Source: Pseudomonas moorei (GTDB taxonomy: Bacteria; Pseudomonadota; Gammaproteobacteria; Pseudomonadales; Pseudomonadaceae). From it: 64,000 bases of DNA. The translations under genes were made by a program, and so were the position numbers. The notes under the pieces were generated by a model that was not told where the DNA came from, did not search any database, and worked only from the letters and a program-made list of their open reading frames with translations. Shown one piece after another: positions 49,039 through 57,874 of the stretch (its first letter is position 1; the number at the start of each line of letters is the position of its first letter). The stretch spans positions 460,317-524,316 of the forward strand of contig NZ_VZPP01000003.1 in the NCBI RefSeq assembly GCF_008801475.1, in the 5' to 3' direction.

Positions 49039-50097
49039 ATGAACGATCACAACAACAATATTCAGTTGGACACCGCCATGACCACGACCACCATGACCAT
49101 GATCCAGGCCCTGCGCTCGGCCATGGATGTGATGCTCGAACGTGACGACAATGTCGTGGTGTTCGGCCAGGACGTCGGCTACTTCGGTGGCGTGTTCCGT
49201 TGCACCGAAGGCCTGCAGGCCAAGTACGGCACCTCGCGGGTGTTCGATGCGCCGATCTCCGAGAGCGGTATCGTCGGTACTGCCGTGGGCATGGGCGCCT
49301 ACGGACTGCGTCCGGTGGTGGAGATCCAGTTCGCCGACTACGTCTACCCGGCCTACGACCAGATCATTTCCGAAGCCGCCCGCCTGCGTTATCGCTCGGC
49401 CGGCGAGTTCACCGCGCCGCTGACCCTGCGCATGCCCTGCGGCGGCGGCATCTACGGCGGCCAGACCCACAGCCAGAGCATCGAAGCACTGTTCACTCAA
49501 GTGTGCGGCCTGCGCACCGTCATGCCATCCAACCCCTACGATGCCAAGGGCCTGTTGATCGCCTCCATCGAAAACGATGACCCGGTGATCTTCCTTGAGC
49601 CCAAGCGCCTGTACAACGGCCCGTTCGATGGCCACCACGACCGTCCGGTGACCCCTTGGTCGAAACACCCCGCCGCTCAGGTTCCGGACGGCTACTACAC
49701 CGTGCCGCTGGACGTGGCCGCCATCGCCCGTCCGGGCAAGGATGTCACCGTTCTGACCTACGGCACCACGGTGTACGTGTCGCTGGTCGCCGCCGAAGAA
49801 AGCGGCGTGGATGCCGAAGTCATCGACCTGCGCAGCCTGTGGCCGCTGGACCTGGAAACCATCGTCAAGTCGGTGAAGAAAACCGGGCGCTGCGTGATCG
49901 TTCACGAAGCCACCCGTACTTGCGGTTTCGGTGCCGAACTGACAGCGCTGGTGCAAGAGCACTGCTTCCACCACCTGGAAGCGCCGATCGAACGCGTCAC
50001 CGGTTGGGACACCCCCTACCCGCACGCGCAGGAGTGGGCGTATTTCCCTGGTCCGTCCCGAGTGGGCGCGGCTTTGAAACGGGTCATGGAGGTCTGA
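49039..50097 (+). CDS. bkdA2: 2-oxoisovalerate dehydrogenase E1 beta subunit
   Basis: A 352-residue E1 beta subunit. Pyrimidine-binding domain features include VFGQDVGYFGGVFRC and QFADYVYPAYDQI; the C-terminal transketolase domain includes TYGTTVYVSLVAA and IDLRSLWPLD. A start at the ATG 49078 (MTTTTMTM) would give the shorter form seen in P. putida. It forms an alpha2beta2 E1 with BkdA1. The bkdB ATG adjoins its stop codon. Confidence 0.95.
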   Translation: MNDHNNNIQLDTAMTTTTMTMIQALRSAMDVMLERDDNVVVFGQDVGYFGGVFRCTEGLQAKYGTSRVFDAPISESGIVGTAVGMGAYGLRPVVEIQFADYVYPAYDQIISEAARLRYRSAGEFTAPLTLRMPCGGGIYGGQTHSQSIEALFTQVCGLRTVMPSNPYDAKGLLIASIENDDPVIFLEPKRLYNGPFDGHHDRPVTPWSKHPAAQVPDGYYTVPLDVAAIARPGKDVTVLTYGTTVYVSLVAAEESGVDAEVIDLRSLWPLDLETIVKSVKKTGRCVIVHEATRTCGFGAELTALVQEHCFHHLEAPIERVTGWDTPYPHAQEWAYFPGPSRVGAALKRVMEV

Positions 50098-51372
50098 ATG
50101 GGCACGCACGTCATTAAAATGCCGGACATTGGCGAAGGCATTGCAGAAGTTGAATTGTCGGTATGGCACGTCAAGGTCGGCGACATGGTCGTCGAAGATC
50201 AGGTGCTGGCCGATGTCATGACCGACAAGGCGATGGTCGATATCCCGTCGCCGGTGCATGGCAAAGTCATCGCCCTTGGCGGTCAACCGGGCGAAGTCAT
50301 GGCGGTCGGCAGTGTGCTGATCAGCATTGAAGTCGAAGGTGCGGGCAACGTTAAAGAGTCGGCTCAGCCAGCGGCCCCTGTCAAAGAAGCAGCGGTTGCA
50401 GCCCCGAAAGTGGAAGCCGTGGTCGAAAGCAAACCAGTCGCAGCCGCGGCGCCACGCCCGGCCGTGTGCCAGGGCCCGATGGTGGCCCGTGAAGCGAATG
50501 AGCGTCCGTTGGCGTCCCCGGCCGTGCGCAAGCATGCGCTGGACCTGGGCATCCAGTTGCGTCTGGTACGCGGCACCGGCCCGGCCGGTCGGGTGTTGCA
50601 CGAAGACCTCGAGACCTACCTGGCCCAGGGCCAGTCGAATGCGTCGAGCGTCAGCAGCGCTTACGCCCAGCGCAACGATGAACAGCAGATCCCGGTGATC
50701 GGCATGCGCCGCAAGATCGCCCAGCGCATGCAGGACGCCACGCAACGCGCCGCGCATTTCAGCTACGTCGAAGAAATCGACGTCACCGCCGTGGAAGAGC
50801 TGCGCGCGCACCTCAACGAAAAACACGGCGCCACTCGCGGCAAGCTGACCTTGCTGCCCTTCCTGGTCCGCGCCCTGGTCGTTGCCCTGCGCGACTTCCC
50901 GCAAATCAACGCCCGTTACGACGACGAAGCCCAGGTCATCACCCGCCTCGGCGCGGTGCATGTGGGGATCGCCACCCAGGCCGACATCGGCTTGATGGTC
51001 CCGGTGGTGCGCCACGCCGAAGCCCGCAGTCTGTGGGACAGCGCGGCAGAAATCGCCCGTCTGGCCACGGCCGCACGCAATGGCAAGGCCAGCCGCGATG
51101 AACTGTCCGGTTCGAGCATCACCCTGACCAGCCTCGGCGCGTTGGGCGGCATCGTCAGTACGCCGGTGCTGAACCTGCCGGAAGTGGCGATTGTCGGCGT
51201 GAACAAAATCGTCGAACGGCCAATGGTGATCAAAGGCCAGATCGTGATTCGCAAGATGATGAACCTCTCCAGCTCCTTCGATCACCGCGTGGTCGACGGC
51301 ATGGACGCGGCGCAATTCATCCAGGCCGTGCGTGGCCTGCTCGAACAACCCGCCACCCTGTTTGTGGAGTAA
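50098..51372 (+). CDS. bkdB: Branched-chain keto acid dehydrogenase E2, dihydrolipoyl transacylase
   Basis: A 424-residue E2 core. Lipoyl domain with the lipoylated Lys in MTDKAMVDIPSP (about residue 43), an Ala/Pro/Glu-rich flexible linker (100-140), a peripheral-subunit-binding domain (SPAVRKHALDLGI, about 140-175) and the catalytic acyltransferase domain with SSFDHRVVDGMDAAQ, which holds the HxxxDG active site. It transfers the branched acyl group to CoA. The gene abuts bkdA2. Confidence 0.96.
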   Translation: MGTHVIKMPDIGEGIAEVELSVWHVKVGDMVVEDQVLADVMTDKAMVDIPSPVHGKVIALGGQPGEVMAVGSVLISIEVEGAGNVKESAQPAAPVKEAAVAAPKVEAVVESKPVAAAAPRPAVCQGPMVAREANERPLASPAVRKHALDLGIQLRLVRGTGPAGRVLHEDLETYLAQGQSNASSVSSAYAQRNDEQQIPVIGMRRKIAQRMQDATQRAAHFSYVEEIDVTAVEELRAHLNEKHGATRGKLTLLPFLVRALVVALRDFPQINARYDDEAQVITRLGAVHVGIATQADIGLMVPVVRHAEARSLWDSAAEIARLATAARNGKASRDELSGSSITLTSLGALGGIVSTPVLNLPEVAIVGVNKIVERPMVIKGQIVIRKMMNLSSSFDHRVVDGMDAAQFIQAVRGLLEQPATLFVE

Positions 51373-51375
51373 GTC

Positions 51376-52758
51376 ATGCAAACTCTGAACACCACGCTGC
51401 TGATCATCGGCGGCGGCCCCGGCGGTTACGTGACGGCGATCCGTGCCGGCCAGTTGGGCATCGCGACCATTCTGGTAGAAGGGCAATCCCTGGGCGGCAC
51501 CTGCCTGAACATCGGCTGCATTCCATCCAAGGCACTGATCCACGTCGCCGAGCAGTTTCACCAGACGCAACAGCACAGCCAGCATTCGGCCCTGGGCATC
51601 AGCGTGTCGGCGCCGACCCTGGACATCGGCAAGAGCGTCGAGTGGAAGGACGGCATCGTTGATCGCCTGACCACCGGCGTCGCCGCGCTGCTGAAAAAGA
51701 ACAAGGTCCAGGTCATTCAAGGCTGGGCCAAGGTCATCGACGGCAAGACCGTCGAAGTCGGCGACACCCGCATTCAATGTGAGCACCTGGTGCTGGCCAC
51801 GGGTTCGAAGAGCGTTAACCTGCCGATGCTGCCAATTGGCGGGCCGATCATTTCGTCCACCGAAGCCCTGGCACCGAAATCGATACCGAAACGGCTGATT
51901 GTGGTCGGTGGCGGTTACATCGGCCTGGAACTGGGCATCGCTTATCGCAAGCTCGGTGCCGAGGTGAGCGTGGTCGAGGCGCAGGAGCGGATTCTGCCGG
52001 CCTACGACGCCGAACTGACCCAGCCGGTGCACGAAGAACTGAAAAAGCTCGGCGTGAAGCTTTACTTGAAGCACAGCGTTCAAGGCTTTGATTCCAAAGC
52101 AAATACCCTGCAAGCTCTGGCCCCCAACGGCGACACCCTGAACCTGGAAACCGATCAGGTACTGGTGGCCGTCGGCCGCAAGCCGAACACCCAGGGCTGG
52201 AACCTTGAAGCGCTGGACCTCGCGATGAACGGCTCGTCGATCAAGATCGACAACCGCTGCCAGACCAGCATGCGTAACGTCTACGCCATCGGCGACCTCA
52301 GCGGCGAACCGATGCTCGCGCACCGGGCCATGGCCCAGGGCGAGATGGTCGCCGAGCTGATCAGCGGCAAGTCCCGCGAGTTCAACCCGACGGCCATCGC
52401 TGCGGTGTGCTTCACCGACCCGGAATTGGTGGTGGTCGGCCAGACGCCGGACGAAGCCAAGGCTGCCGGACTGGACTGCATCGTTTCCAGCTTCCCGTTC
52501 GCCGCCAATGGCCGGGCGATGACCCTGGAGTCGAAAAGCGGCTTCGTGCGCGTGGTTGCCCGTCGCGACAATCATGTGATTGTCGGTTGGCAGGCGGTAG
52601 GCGTCGGGGTGTCCGAGTTGTCCACGGCCTTTGCGCAAAGCCTGGAGATGGGCGCGCAACTGGAGGACATCGGCGGCACGATTCATGCGCACCCGACGCT
52701 GGGCGAGGCGGTGCAGGAAGCGGCATTGCGGGCGCTGGGGCACGCGTTGCATTTGTAA
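51376..52758 (+). CDS. lpdV: Dihydrolipoyl dehydrogenase of the branched-chain complex
   Basis: A 460-residue FAD disulfide reductase (E3). The FAD motif [15 protein letters not shown] (about 12-26), the redox disulfide in [15 protein letters not shown], the NAD motif [12 protein letters not shown] (about 177-188) and the catalytic His/Glu pair in [13 protein letters not shown] are all present. It reoxidises the lipoyl arm of BkdB with NAD+. Three bases separate it from bkdB; it ends the operon. A REPIN with an internal terminator-like hairpin follows. Confidence 0.95.
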   Translation: MQTLNTTLLIIGGGPGGYVTAIRAGQLGIATILVEGQSLGGTCLNIGCIPSKALIHVAEQFHQTQQHSQHSALGISVSAPTLDIGKSVEWKDGIVDRLTTGVAALLKKNKVQVIQGWAKVIDGKTVEVGDTRIQCEHLVLATGSKSVNLPMLPIGGPIISSTEALAPKSIPKRLIVVGGGYIGLELGIAYRKLGAEVSVVEAQERILPAYDAELTQPVHEELKKLGVKLYLKHSVQGFDSKANTLQALAPNGDTLNLETDQVLVAVGRKPNTQGWNLEALDLAMNGSSIKIDNRCQTSMRNVYAIGDLSGEPMLAHRAMAQGEMVAELISGKSREFNPTAIAAVCFTDPELVVVGQTPDEAKAAGLDCIVSSFPFAANGRAMTLESKSGFVRVVARRDNHVIVGWQAVGVGVSELSTAFAQSLEMGAQLEDIGGTIHAHPTLGEAVQEAALRALGHALHL

Positions 52759-52764
52759 ATGCGC

Positions 52765-52902
52765 CCCCTGTGGCGAGGGAGCTTGCTCCCGTTGGGCTGC
52801 GAAGCGGCCCCAAACCTGCCACTGCGGAACATCTGATGCACCACAGTGGCAGTTTTTACCAGTGCTGCGCACTGGAGCGGGAGCAAGCTCCCTCGCTACA
52901 AA
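52765..52902. repeat. REPIN of the GGCGAGGGAGCTTGCTCCC family
   Basis: TGTGGCGAGGGAGCTTGCTC and the inverted GAGCAAGCTCCCTCGCTACA frame it. It resembles the unit at 9651-9788, including the GAAGC-rich interior. Confidence 0.85.
52816..52857 (+). terminator. Possible terminator after lpdV
   Basis: Arms CTGCCACTG (52816-52824) and CAGTGGCAG (52844-52852) with a 19-base loop, followed by TTTTT. It lies inside the REPIN 58 bp after the lpdV stop. Confidence 0.6.
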
Positions 52903-53076
52903 AGGGGGTGAAACATGCGAGAACAATGGGAGTTTAATAAGCAAGCTACGATTTTTGCCTATCCCCCCATCGTCCGGGCTGCGAAACCGGCCCGGAATGA
53001 AGTATTGTTGTGCCCATCCGGAAAAACGTCAGAAGCCTTGAACCGTTTCGGCGGTTGTTAAGTGATAGAGGGTGTC

Positions 53077-54096
53077 ATGGGTAACGAGAGCATCAATTGG
53101 GACAAGCTGGGTTTTGACTACATCAAGACCGACAAGCGCTATCTGTCGCACTGGCGTAATGGCGAGTGGGACAAAGGCACCCTGACCGAAGACAACGTGC
53201 TGCACATCAGCGAAGGCTCCACGGCCCTTCACTATGGCCAGCAATGTTTCGAAGGCCTGAAGGCCTATCGTTGCAAGGACGGCTCGATCAACCTGTTCCG
53301 TCCGGACCAGAACGCCGCGCGCATGCAACGCAGTTGCGCCCGCCTGCTGATGCCGCACGTGTCCACCGAGCAGTTCATCGAAGCGTGCAAGGAAGTGGTT
53401 CGCGCCAACGAGCGTTTCATTCCGCCTTACGGCACCGGCGGCGCGCTGTACCTGCGTCCGTTCGTGATCGGCGTCGGCGACAACATCGGCGTGCGTACCG
53501 CACCCGAGTTCATCTTCTCGATCTTCTGCATCCCGGTAGGCGCCTACTTCAAGGGTGGCCTGACCCCGCATAACTTCCTGATCTCCAGCTACGACCGCGC
53601 CGCCCCGCAAGGTACCGGTGCGGCCAAGGTCGGTGGCAACTACGCGGCCAGCCTGATGCCGGGCTCCCAGGCCAAGAAGGCGCATTTCGCCGACGCGATC
53701 TACCTGGATCCAATGACCCACAAGAAGATCGAGGAAGTCGGTTCGGCCAACTTCTTCGGGATCACCCACGACAACAAGTTCGTGACCCCGAACTCGCCAT
53801 CCGTGCTGCCGGGCATCACCCGTCTGTCGCTGATCGAACTGGCGAAAACCCGCCTGGGCCTGGAAGTTGTCGAAGGCGACGTGTTCATCGACAAGCTGTC
53901 GGACTTCAAGGAAGCCGGTGCCTGCGGTACTGCTGCGGTGATCACGCCGATCGGCGGAATCAGCTACAACGACCACCTGCATGTGTTCCACAGCGAAACC
54001 GAAGTCGGCCCGATCACCCAGAAGCTCTACAAAGAGTTGACCGGCGTGCAAACCGGCGACATCGAAGCGCCAGCAGGCTGGATTGTCAAGGTCTGA
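53077..54096 (+). CDS. ilvE: Branched-chain amino acid aminotransferase
   Basis: A 339-residue class IV PLP enzyme that interconverts Leu, Ile and Val with their 2-keto acids. The PLP Lys lies in KVGGNYAASL (about residue 190), preceded by YLRPFVIGVG and followed by EVGSANFFGI and the phosphate-binding GITRLSLIEL. The start at 53077 (MGNESINWDKLGF) follows GAGGG and matches family N termini. It makes the keto acids consumed by the bkd complex just upstream. A strong terminator follows at 54115. Confidence 0.95.
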   Translation: MGNESINWDKLGFDYIKTDKRYLSHWRNGEWDKGTLTEDNVLHISEGSTALHYGQQCFEGLKAYRCKDGSINLFRPDQNAARMQRSCARLLMPHVSTEQFIEACKEVVRANERFIPPYGTGGALYLRPFVIGVGDNIGVRTAPEFIFSIFCIPVGAYFKGGLTPHNFLISSYDRAAPQGTGAAKVGGNYAASLMPGSQAKKAHFADAIYLDPMTHKKIEEVGSANFFGITHDNKFVTPNSPSVLPGITRLSLIELAKTRLGLEVVEGDVFIDKLSDFKEAGACGTAAVITPIGGISYNDHLHVFHSETEVGPITQKLYKELTGVQTGDIEAPAGWIVKV

Positions 54097-54114
54097 CCTG
54101 ACGCCAGATGCACA

Positions 54115-54153
54115 AAAGCCCCCCATCGGCCTGCCGATGGGGGGCTTTGTTTT
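54115..54153 (+). terminator. Strong Rho-independent terminator after ilvE
   Basis: A perfect 15-bp stem, AAAGCCCCCCATCGG (54115-54129) with CCGATGGGGGGCTTT (54134-54148), a CCTG loop, then GTTTT. It begins 19 bases after the ilvE stop. The A-run at its left makes it usable in both directions. Confidence 0.95.
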
Positions 54154-54227
54154 AAGCGTGTTTTGCGTCTTTCGTTCGACAAGGCGAGCTAACGCTCGAA
54201 CTCGTTATTTGCTGGCACACGCGCTGC

Positions 54228-54275
54228 CCTGTGGGAGCCAGCCTGCTGGCGATGGTCGTCAACGATAACGCGTGT
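54228..54275. repeat. REP element (single) near the dmeF 3' end
   Basis: CCTGTGGGAGCCAGCCTGCTGG and the tail GTCAACGATAACGCG; the palindrome core is CCAGCCTGCTGG. It lies eight bases from the end of the CDF gene. Confidence 0.8.
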
Positions 54276-54282
54276 TACCTGG

Positions 54283-55209
54283 TTAAACGCTGCGCAGTTC
54301 TACCGTCAGGTGGGACAGTTCATGCACCGGCGCCAGGCGTTCGCGGATGGTGTCGGCGCTGATGTTCGCCGCCGCCACGACACTGACGATCGCCGCCCGT
54401 GCCTGCGGGCCGACCTGCCAGACATGCAGGTCGCTGATGCGCACATCGTCTGAAGACTCAAGCAACTCGCGAATTTCCTCAGCGACGTGTTCGTCCGTGG
54501 CGTCCAGTAGTACGGCGGCGCTGTCGCGCATCAATCCGAGCGCCCATTTCGCAATCACGATCGCGCCGACAATCCCCATCACCGGGTCGAGCCAGACCCA
54601 GCCCAGATAGCGCCCCGCCAGCAAGGCGGCAATCGCCAGGATCGAGGTCAGGGCGTCGGCCAGTACATGCACGTAAGCCGAGCGCAGGTTGCTGTCATGA
54701 TGGTGATGATGGCCGTGGTCATGGCTGTGCCCGTGATCGTGGTGACCGTGATCGCCCGCCAGCAGGAAGGCACTGACGATGTTCACCACCAGCCCCACCA
54801 CCGCAATCACTGTCGCCTCGGTGAAGGCCACGGTCGTCGGCTGGAACAGGCGCAGGATGGATTCACCCGCAATGCCGATCGATACCAGCCCCAGCACCAT
54901 GGCCGAGGCAAACCCGGCCAGATCCCCGACCTTGCCGGTACCAAAGCTGTAACGCGCGTTGTTGGCGTGTCGGCGAGCGAAGCCATAAGCCGCCGCGGCG
55001 ATGCCCAGGGCTACGGCATGGGTTGCCATATGAAAGCCGTCGGCCAGCAACGCCATCGAACCGGTGATGTAGCCGGCGGCAATTTCGCCGATCATCATTA
55101 CAAACGTCAGCACCACCACCCATAGGGTGCGGCGGGCATTGTCGTCATGGGAGGCGCCCAGAAACACATGGTCGTGAGAAAAGCGCGCAGCCTGTGGTGT
55201 CAGTGTCAT
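54283..55209 (-). CDS. dmeF: Cation diffusion facilitator, DmeF type (Co/Ni efflux)
   Basis: A 308-residue CDF exporter with six transmembrane helices. The helix-2 metal site reads LLADGFHMATHAVAL and the helix-5 site VHVLADALTS. Between helices 4 and 5 is a loop with many His and Asp (GHHDHGHSHDHGHHHHH), the hallmark of DmeF-like proteins. A C-terminal cytoplasmic domain (VRISDLHVWQVG) follows. Start 55209; the RcnR-type regulator gene is 12 bp upstream on the same strand. Exchange of metal ions for protons is expected. Confidence 0.92.
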   Translation of the reverse strand: MTLTPQAARFSHDHVFLGASHDDNARRTLWVVVLTFVMMIGEIAAGYITGSMALLADGFHMATHAVALGIAAAAYGFARRHANNARYSFGTGKVGDLAGFASAMVLGLVSIGIAGESILRLFQPTTVAFTEATVIAVVGLVVNIVSAFLLAGDHGHHDHGHSHDHGHHHHHDSNLRSAYVHVLADALTSILAIAALLAGRYLGWVWLDPVMGIVGAIVIAKWALGLMRDSAAVLLDATDEHVAEEIRELLESSDDVRISDLHVWQVGPQARAAIVSVVAAANISADTIRERLAPVHELSHLTVELRSV

Positions 55210-55221
55210 GGTTACAGATCT

Positions 55222-55497
55222 CTATTTCGAATAACGACGAATGGCTTGCAACAAGTCTTCCAGACCTTCGGCACGGGCTTCGTCACTGAGTCCCGGATGT
55301 GCGACGTGCTCACGGGCGTGGGCGTCGATGAACTGTTCCAGCAACCCGTTGACCGCCCCGCGGATGGCCGCGACCAAGTGCAACGTCTTGGCGCAATCGG
55401 CATCCGATTCAAGCGCGCGCTCCACGGCCTGGACCTGGCCGGCGATGCGCCGCACCCGTTTGAGCAAGTCATCTTTGTGTTCGTGAATGTGCGACAT
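55222..55497 (-). CDS. RcnR/FrmR-family Ni/Co-responsive repressor
   Basis: A 91-residue all-helical DUF156 repressor. The start at 55497 is the only one giving the family N terminus. The four side-chain ligands used by E. coli RcnR are at the same positions: His3, Cys35, His60 and His64. This points to Ni(II)/Co(II) sensing, not formaldehyde or copper (CsoR and FrmR have other sets). Metal binding would release it from DNA and allow dmeF expression. A G-tract operator-like sequence lies just upstream of its own start. Likely name dmeR/rcnR. Confidence 0.93.
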   Translation of the reverse strand: MSHIHEHKDDLLKRVRRIAGQVQAVERALESDADCAKTLHLVAAIRGAVNGLLEQFIDAHAREHVAHPGLSDEARAEGLEDLLQAIRRYSK

Positions 55498-55501
55498 ACC
55501 T

Positions 55502-55518
55502 ATACCCCCTACCCCTAT
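55502..55518. promoter_or_regulatory. RcnR-type G-tract operator candidate
   Basis: ATACCCCCTACCCCTAT: two C-tracts (G-tracts on the gene strand) bounded by ATA and TAT. RcnR/DmeR operators are G-tracts flanked by short AT inverted repeats. It begins five bases upstream of the regulator's start codon and overlaps the purine-rich ribosome-binding site. Confidence 0.65.
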
Positions 55519-55631
55519 CTGGCGCGCATAGTCACCGATAGCCCGAGGGTTGGCAAGGCGTTGACGCAAGAATTATTCAGAGAGGTGTATTGGCGCGGTG
55601 ACGAGCCGGCTCGTACCACCGGCTGTATCGA

Positions 55632-56135
55632 TCAATCGATCAGGCCCACGCGCCCGGCATCCGGCCAGAAAAGCGCGGCCTGCCCACGGTGAACGCCATC
55701 GCGGTCAATCAGGGTCCAGACCTTGCCTTCGTGAATCATGAACGGATGCCCATGGCGGTCCACCCGATAACCACTGTAGCCGTGGGCGATGCCACGGGCG
55801 CTGACTTGTTCGAGCAGGGTCTGGCGCATGGCCCGGTCCAGCGGCGAGGCACTGAAGCGCGATGGCATGCCCAAAAACTGCTCGCGGGGGTATTTGAAGC
55901 AGGTGAGCGCCTGTTCATTGGCGTAAAAGAAGCAGGGATCGGCTTCGCTGCCATGGGCCAGCAGACTGTAAGGCGCGTGGGCGTGCAGCCAGTGCAGGCG
56001 TTCGGCGCCCTTCAGCGAGTTTGGCGCCGGCAGGTTTTCGCCGGTCCAGTGCCGATAAGACCGGTCCAGCCATTCAACGGCGGAGTATTCGTCGATGGCC
56101 ACTATCGGCCTTTCCAGACCATCACGGTCAATCAT
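55632..56135 (-). CDS. MEKHLA domain protein (PAS-like)
   Basis: A 167-residue cytoplasmic protein. The order of segments (LDRSYRHWTGENLP, FFYANEQALTCFKYPREQFLGMPSR, then GYRVDRHGHPFMI and GKVWTLIDRDG) matches MEKHLA, a PAS-related domain. It may bind a small ligand; no output domain is attached. The ATG at 56135 overlaps the FKBP stop by eight bases, so it is translated after it; a GTG at 56138 is possible. Bacterial MEKHLA proteins have no settled function. Confidence 0.75.
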   Translation of the reverse strand: MIDRDGLERPIVAIDEYSAVEWLDRSYRHWTGENLPAPNSLKGAERLHWLHAHAPYSLLAHGSEADPCFFYANEQALTCFKYPREQFLGMPSRFSASPLDRAMRQTLLEQVSARGIAHGYSGYRVDRHGHPFMIHEGKVWTLIDRDGVHRGQAALFWPDAGRVGLID

Positions 56136-56466
56136 CACGCGTCAGCACTTCAAGCAATTCAATCTCGAAAATCAGGTTCGAGTTCGGCGTGATCTTGCCC
56201 ATGCTCCGCTCGCCATAAGCCAGATGCGCCGGTACCAGCAACTTGCGCTTGCCACCGACCTGCATGCCCATGAGGCCCTGATCCCAGCCCTTGATCACGC
56301 GACCGGTGCCGATCACGCACTGGAAAGGCTTGCCCCGGCTGTAGGAAGAATCGAATTCCGTGCCGTCTTCCAGCCATCCACGGTATTGGGTGGTGATCAA
56401 TGCGCCTTTGACGGCCGCTTTACCGTCACCCGGTTGCAGATCGATTACCTGAAGCTCGTCATTCAT
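56128..56466 (-). CDS. FKBP-type peptidyl-prolyl cis-trans isomerase
   Basis: A 112-residue single-domain FKBP. The start at 56466 (MNDELQVIDLQPGDG) is chosen because upstream in-frame residues are unlike the family. Core features: GWLEDGTEFDSSYSRGKPF, IKGWDQGLMGMQVGGKRKL, and LIFEIELL at the end. No signal peptide, so it acts in the cytoplasm on prolyl bonds during folding. It is followed by the overlapping MEKHLA gene. Confidence 0.92.
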   Translation of the reverse strand: MNDELQVIDLQPGDGKAAVKGALITTQYRGWLEDGTEFDSSYSRGKPFQCVIGTGRVIKGWDQGLMGMQVGGKRKLLVPAHLAYGERSMGKITPNSNLIFEIELLEVLTRDD

Positions 56467-56651
56467 TGGATTCACTCGTATGCTCTCTCGCCCGAAAAGG
56501 GCCTGACCGGCGCCGTTTTCCCAGATCCGCGCTCGATTGGCAACCCTTGCTGCTGTCAAGCGCGGCGTTGAAAGCTGTTTACCGAAGTGTCCTGAAGTAG
56601 GATAAACAAACCTCCCCGGACGGTTCACATCGCCATGATGGCCACCCCAGA

Positions 56652-57725
56652 ATGATATTTGTTTCGACCCCTGCTGCCCTTGGCCTGGTAATACTCACGT
56701 TGATCATCGTGCTGCTGTGGCGCGAGCGCACATTACGCAAGCAACTGAGCGAATGTCGCACGCTGATCGACCGCCTCTCCGAAGGGCAGAACATCCATCA
56801 GGACGGTGACGCCGAGCGCTTCAAGCGCAGCCAGTACTTTGCCCGCATCGGCACCTGGGACTGGGATGTCGACACCGACAGGCTGTACTGGTCAGACGCG
56901 ATCTACGGCATGTTCGGGTTCAAGATCGGCGAAGTGACCCCCTCCTACACCTTGTTCTGCGCCTGCGTGCATCCGGATGACCGGGTCAGGGTCCGGGCCG
57001 GCGAGCTGCGCTGTCTGGAAACCGGTGACAATCACGACGAGGAATACCGTGTGGTCTGGCCCGACGGCACCATCCGCTGGTTGCGCGAGACCGGCAACGT
57101 GGTGAAGAACGAGCAGGACGAAACGATCAAGATGATGGGCGTGGTACGCGACATCACCGAAGAAAAGGCTTCCGCCAATTACCTGCGACACCTGGCGCAT
57201 TTTGACCCGCTGACGGGATTGCCCAACCGGCTGGTGCTCGAAGAGCGCCTGGCCGAAGCGCTGGAACAGGCGCGTATCAGCGATACGCGGGTGGCGCTGG
57301 TGTTCGTCGACCTCAACGGCTTCAAGGCGATCAATGACCACTATGGTCACGCCGCCGGCGACCGCGTACTGATTACCACCGCCACCCGCCTCAAGAAGAT
57401 CCTGCGCGCAACCGACACCGTCGCCCGCATCGGCGGCGATGAGTTCGTGGTCATTCTTCAAGGGCTGCCTCAGGGCCGCTGCCTGCAAGACGAAGCGCGC
57501 AGCATCTGTCAGAAAATCTTCGTCGAACTCTCCCCGCCCGTCACCATCGGCAACGACCAGCGCCATATCGGCACCAGCCTGGGCGTGGCCGTGTTCCCCG
57601 ACCATGCACCGAGCATGGACCGGTTGATCCACGTTGCCGATCTGGCGATGTATGCGGCCAAGCGCAGCGGGAACAATCAGTACCGATTGGGTGATCAGGC
57701 GTTGAGCCACAGCCGGGTGGAGTGA
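56652..57725 (+). CDS. Membrane-anchored PAS-GGDEF diguanylate cyclase
   Basis: A 357-residue enzyme making cyclic di-GMP. One transmembrane segment (residues 8-23, ALGLVILTLIIVLLW), then a PAS domain (about 60-175, ARIGTWDWDVDTDRLYW with PAC motif), then GGDEF (about 185-345). The active site RIGGDEFV is intact, and the inhibitory RxxD (RATD) lies five residues before it, so product inhibition is expected. No EAL domain. Divergent from the FKBP gene. A hairpin with arms 57736-57743 and 57755-57762 follows the stop. Confidence 0.92.
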   Translation: MIFVSTPAALGLVILTLIIVLLWRERTLRKQLSECRTLIDRLSEGQNIHQDGDAERFKRSQYFARIGTWDWDVDTDRLYWSDAIYGMFGFKIGEVTPSYTLFCACVHPDDRVRVRAGELRCLETGDNHDEEYRVVWPDGTIRWLRETGNVVKNEQDETIKMMGVVRDITEEKASANYLRHLAHFDPLTGLPNRLVLEERLAEALEQARISDTRVALVFVDLNGFKAINDHYGHAAGDRVLITTATRLKKILRATDTVARIGGDEFVVILQGLPQGRCLQDEARSICQKIFVELSPPVTIGNDQRHIGTSLGVAVFPDHAPSMDRLIHVADLAMYAAKRSGNNQYRLGDQALSHSRVE

Positions 57726-57735
57726 GTGCCCGAAA

Positions 57736-57762
57736 GCATTGATCCGTCCTGCGCATCAATGC
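57736..57762 (+). terminator. Weak hairpin after the diguanylate cyclase gene
   Basis: Arms GCATTGAT (57736-57743) and ATCAATGC (57755-57762), 11-base loop, no T-run. Ten bases after the stop codon. Confidence 0.35.
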
Positions 57763-57874
57763 ATGCCAAAAACGCACTTATCATATCAATCACCCTGTTC
57801 CACTATCCGCCCCAATAAGAACCGTGCACCGCCTACAGGCAGTGCACGTCATAAAAGCGGTGGAGTACTTATCG

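Larger units (their letters stand above)
52759..53076. other. 318-bp intergenic region between lpdV and ilvE
   Basis: No gene is supported. The first part is a REPIN (52765-52902) enclosing a stem-loop with five T residues. The rest, more AT-rich around 52910-53010, probably holds the ilvE promoter. An AACCG/CGGTT inverted repeat (53041-53056) lies just upstream of the ilvE ribosome-binding site. Confidence 0.6.
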
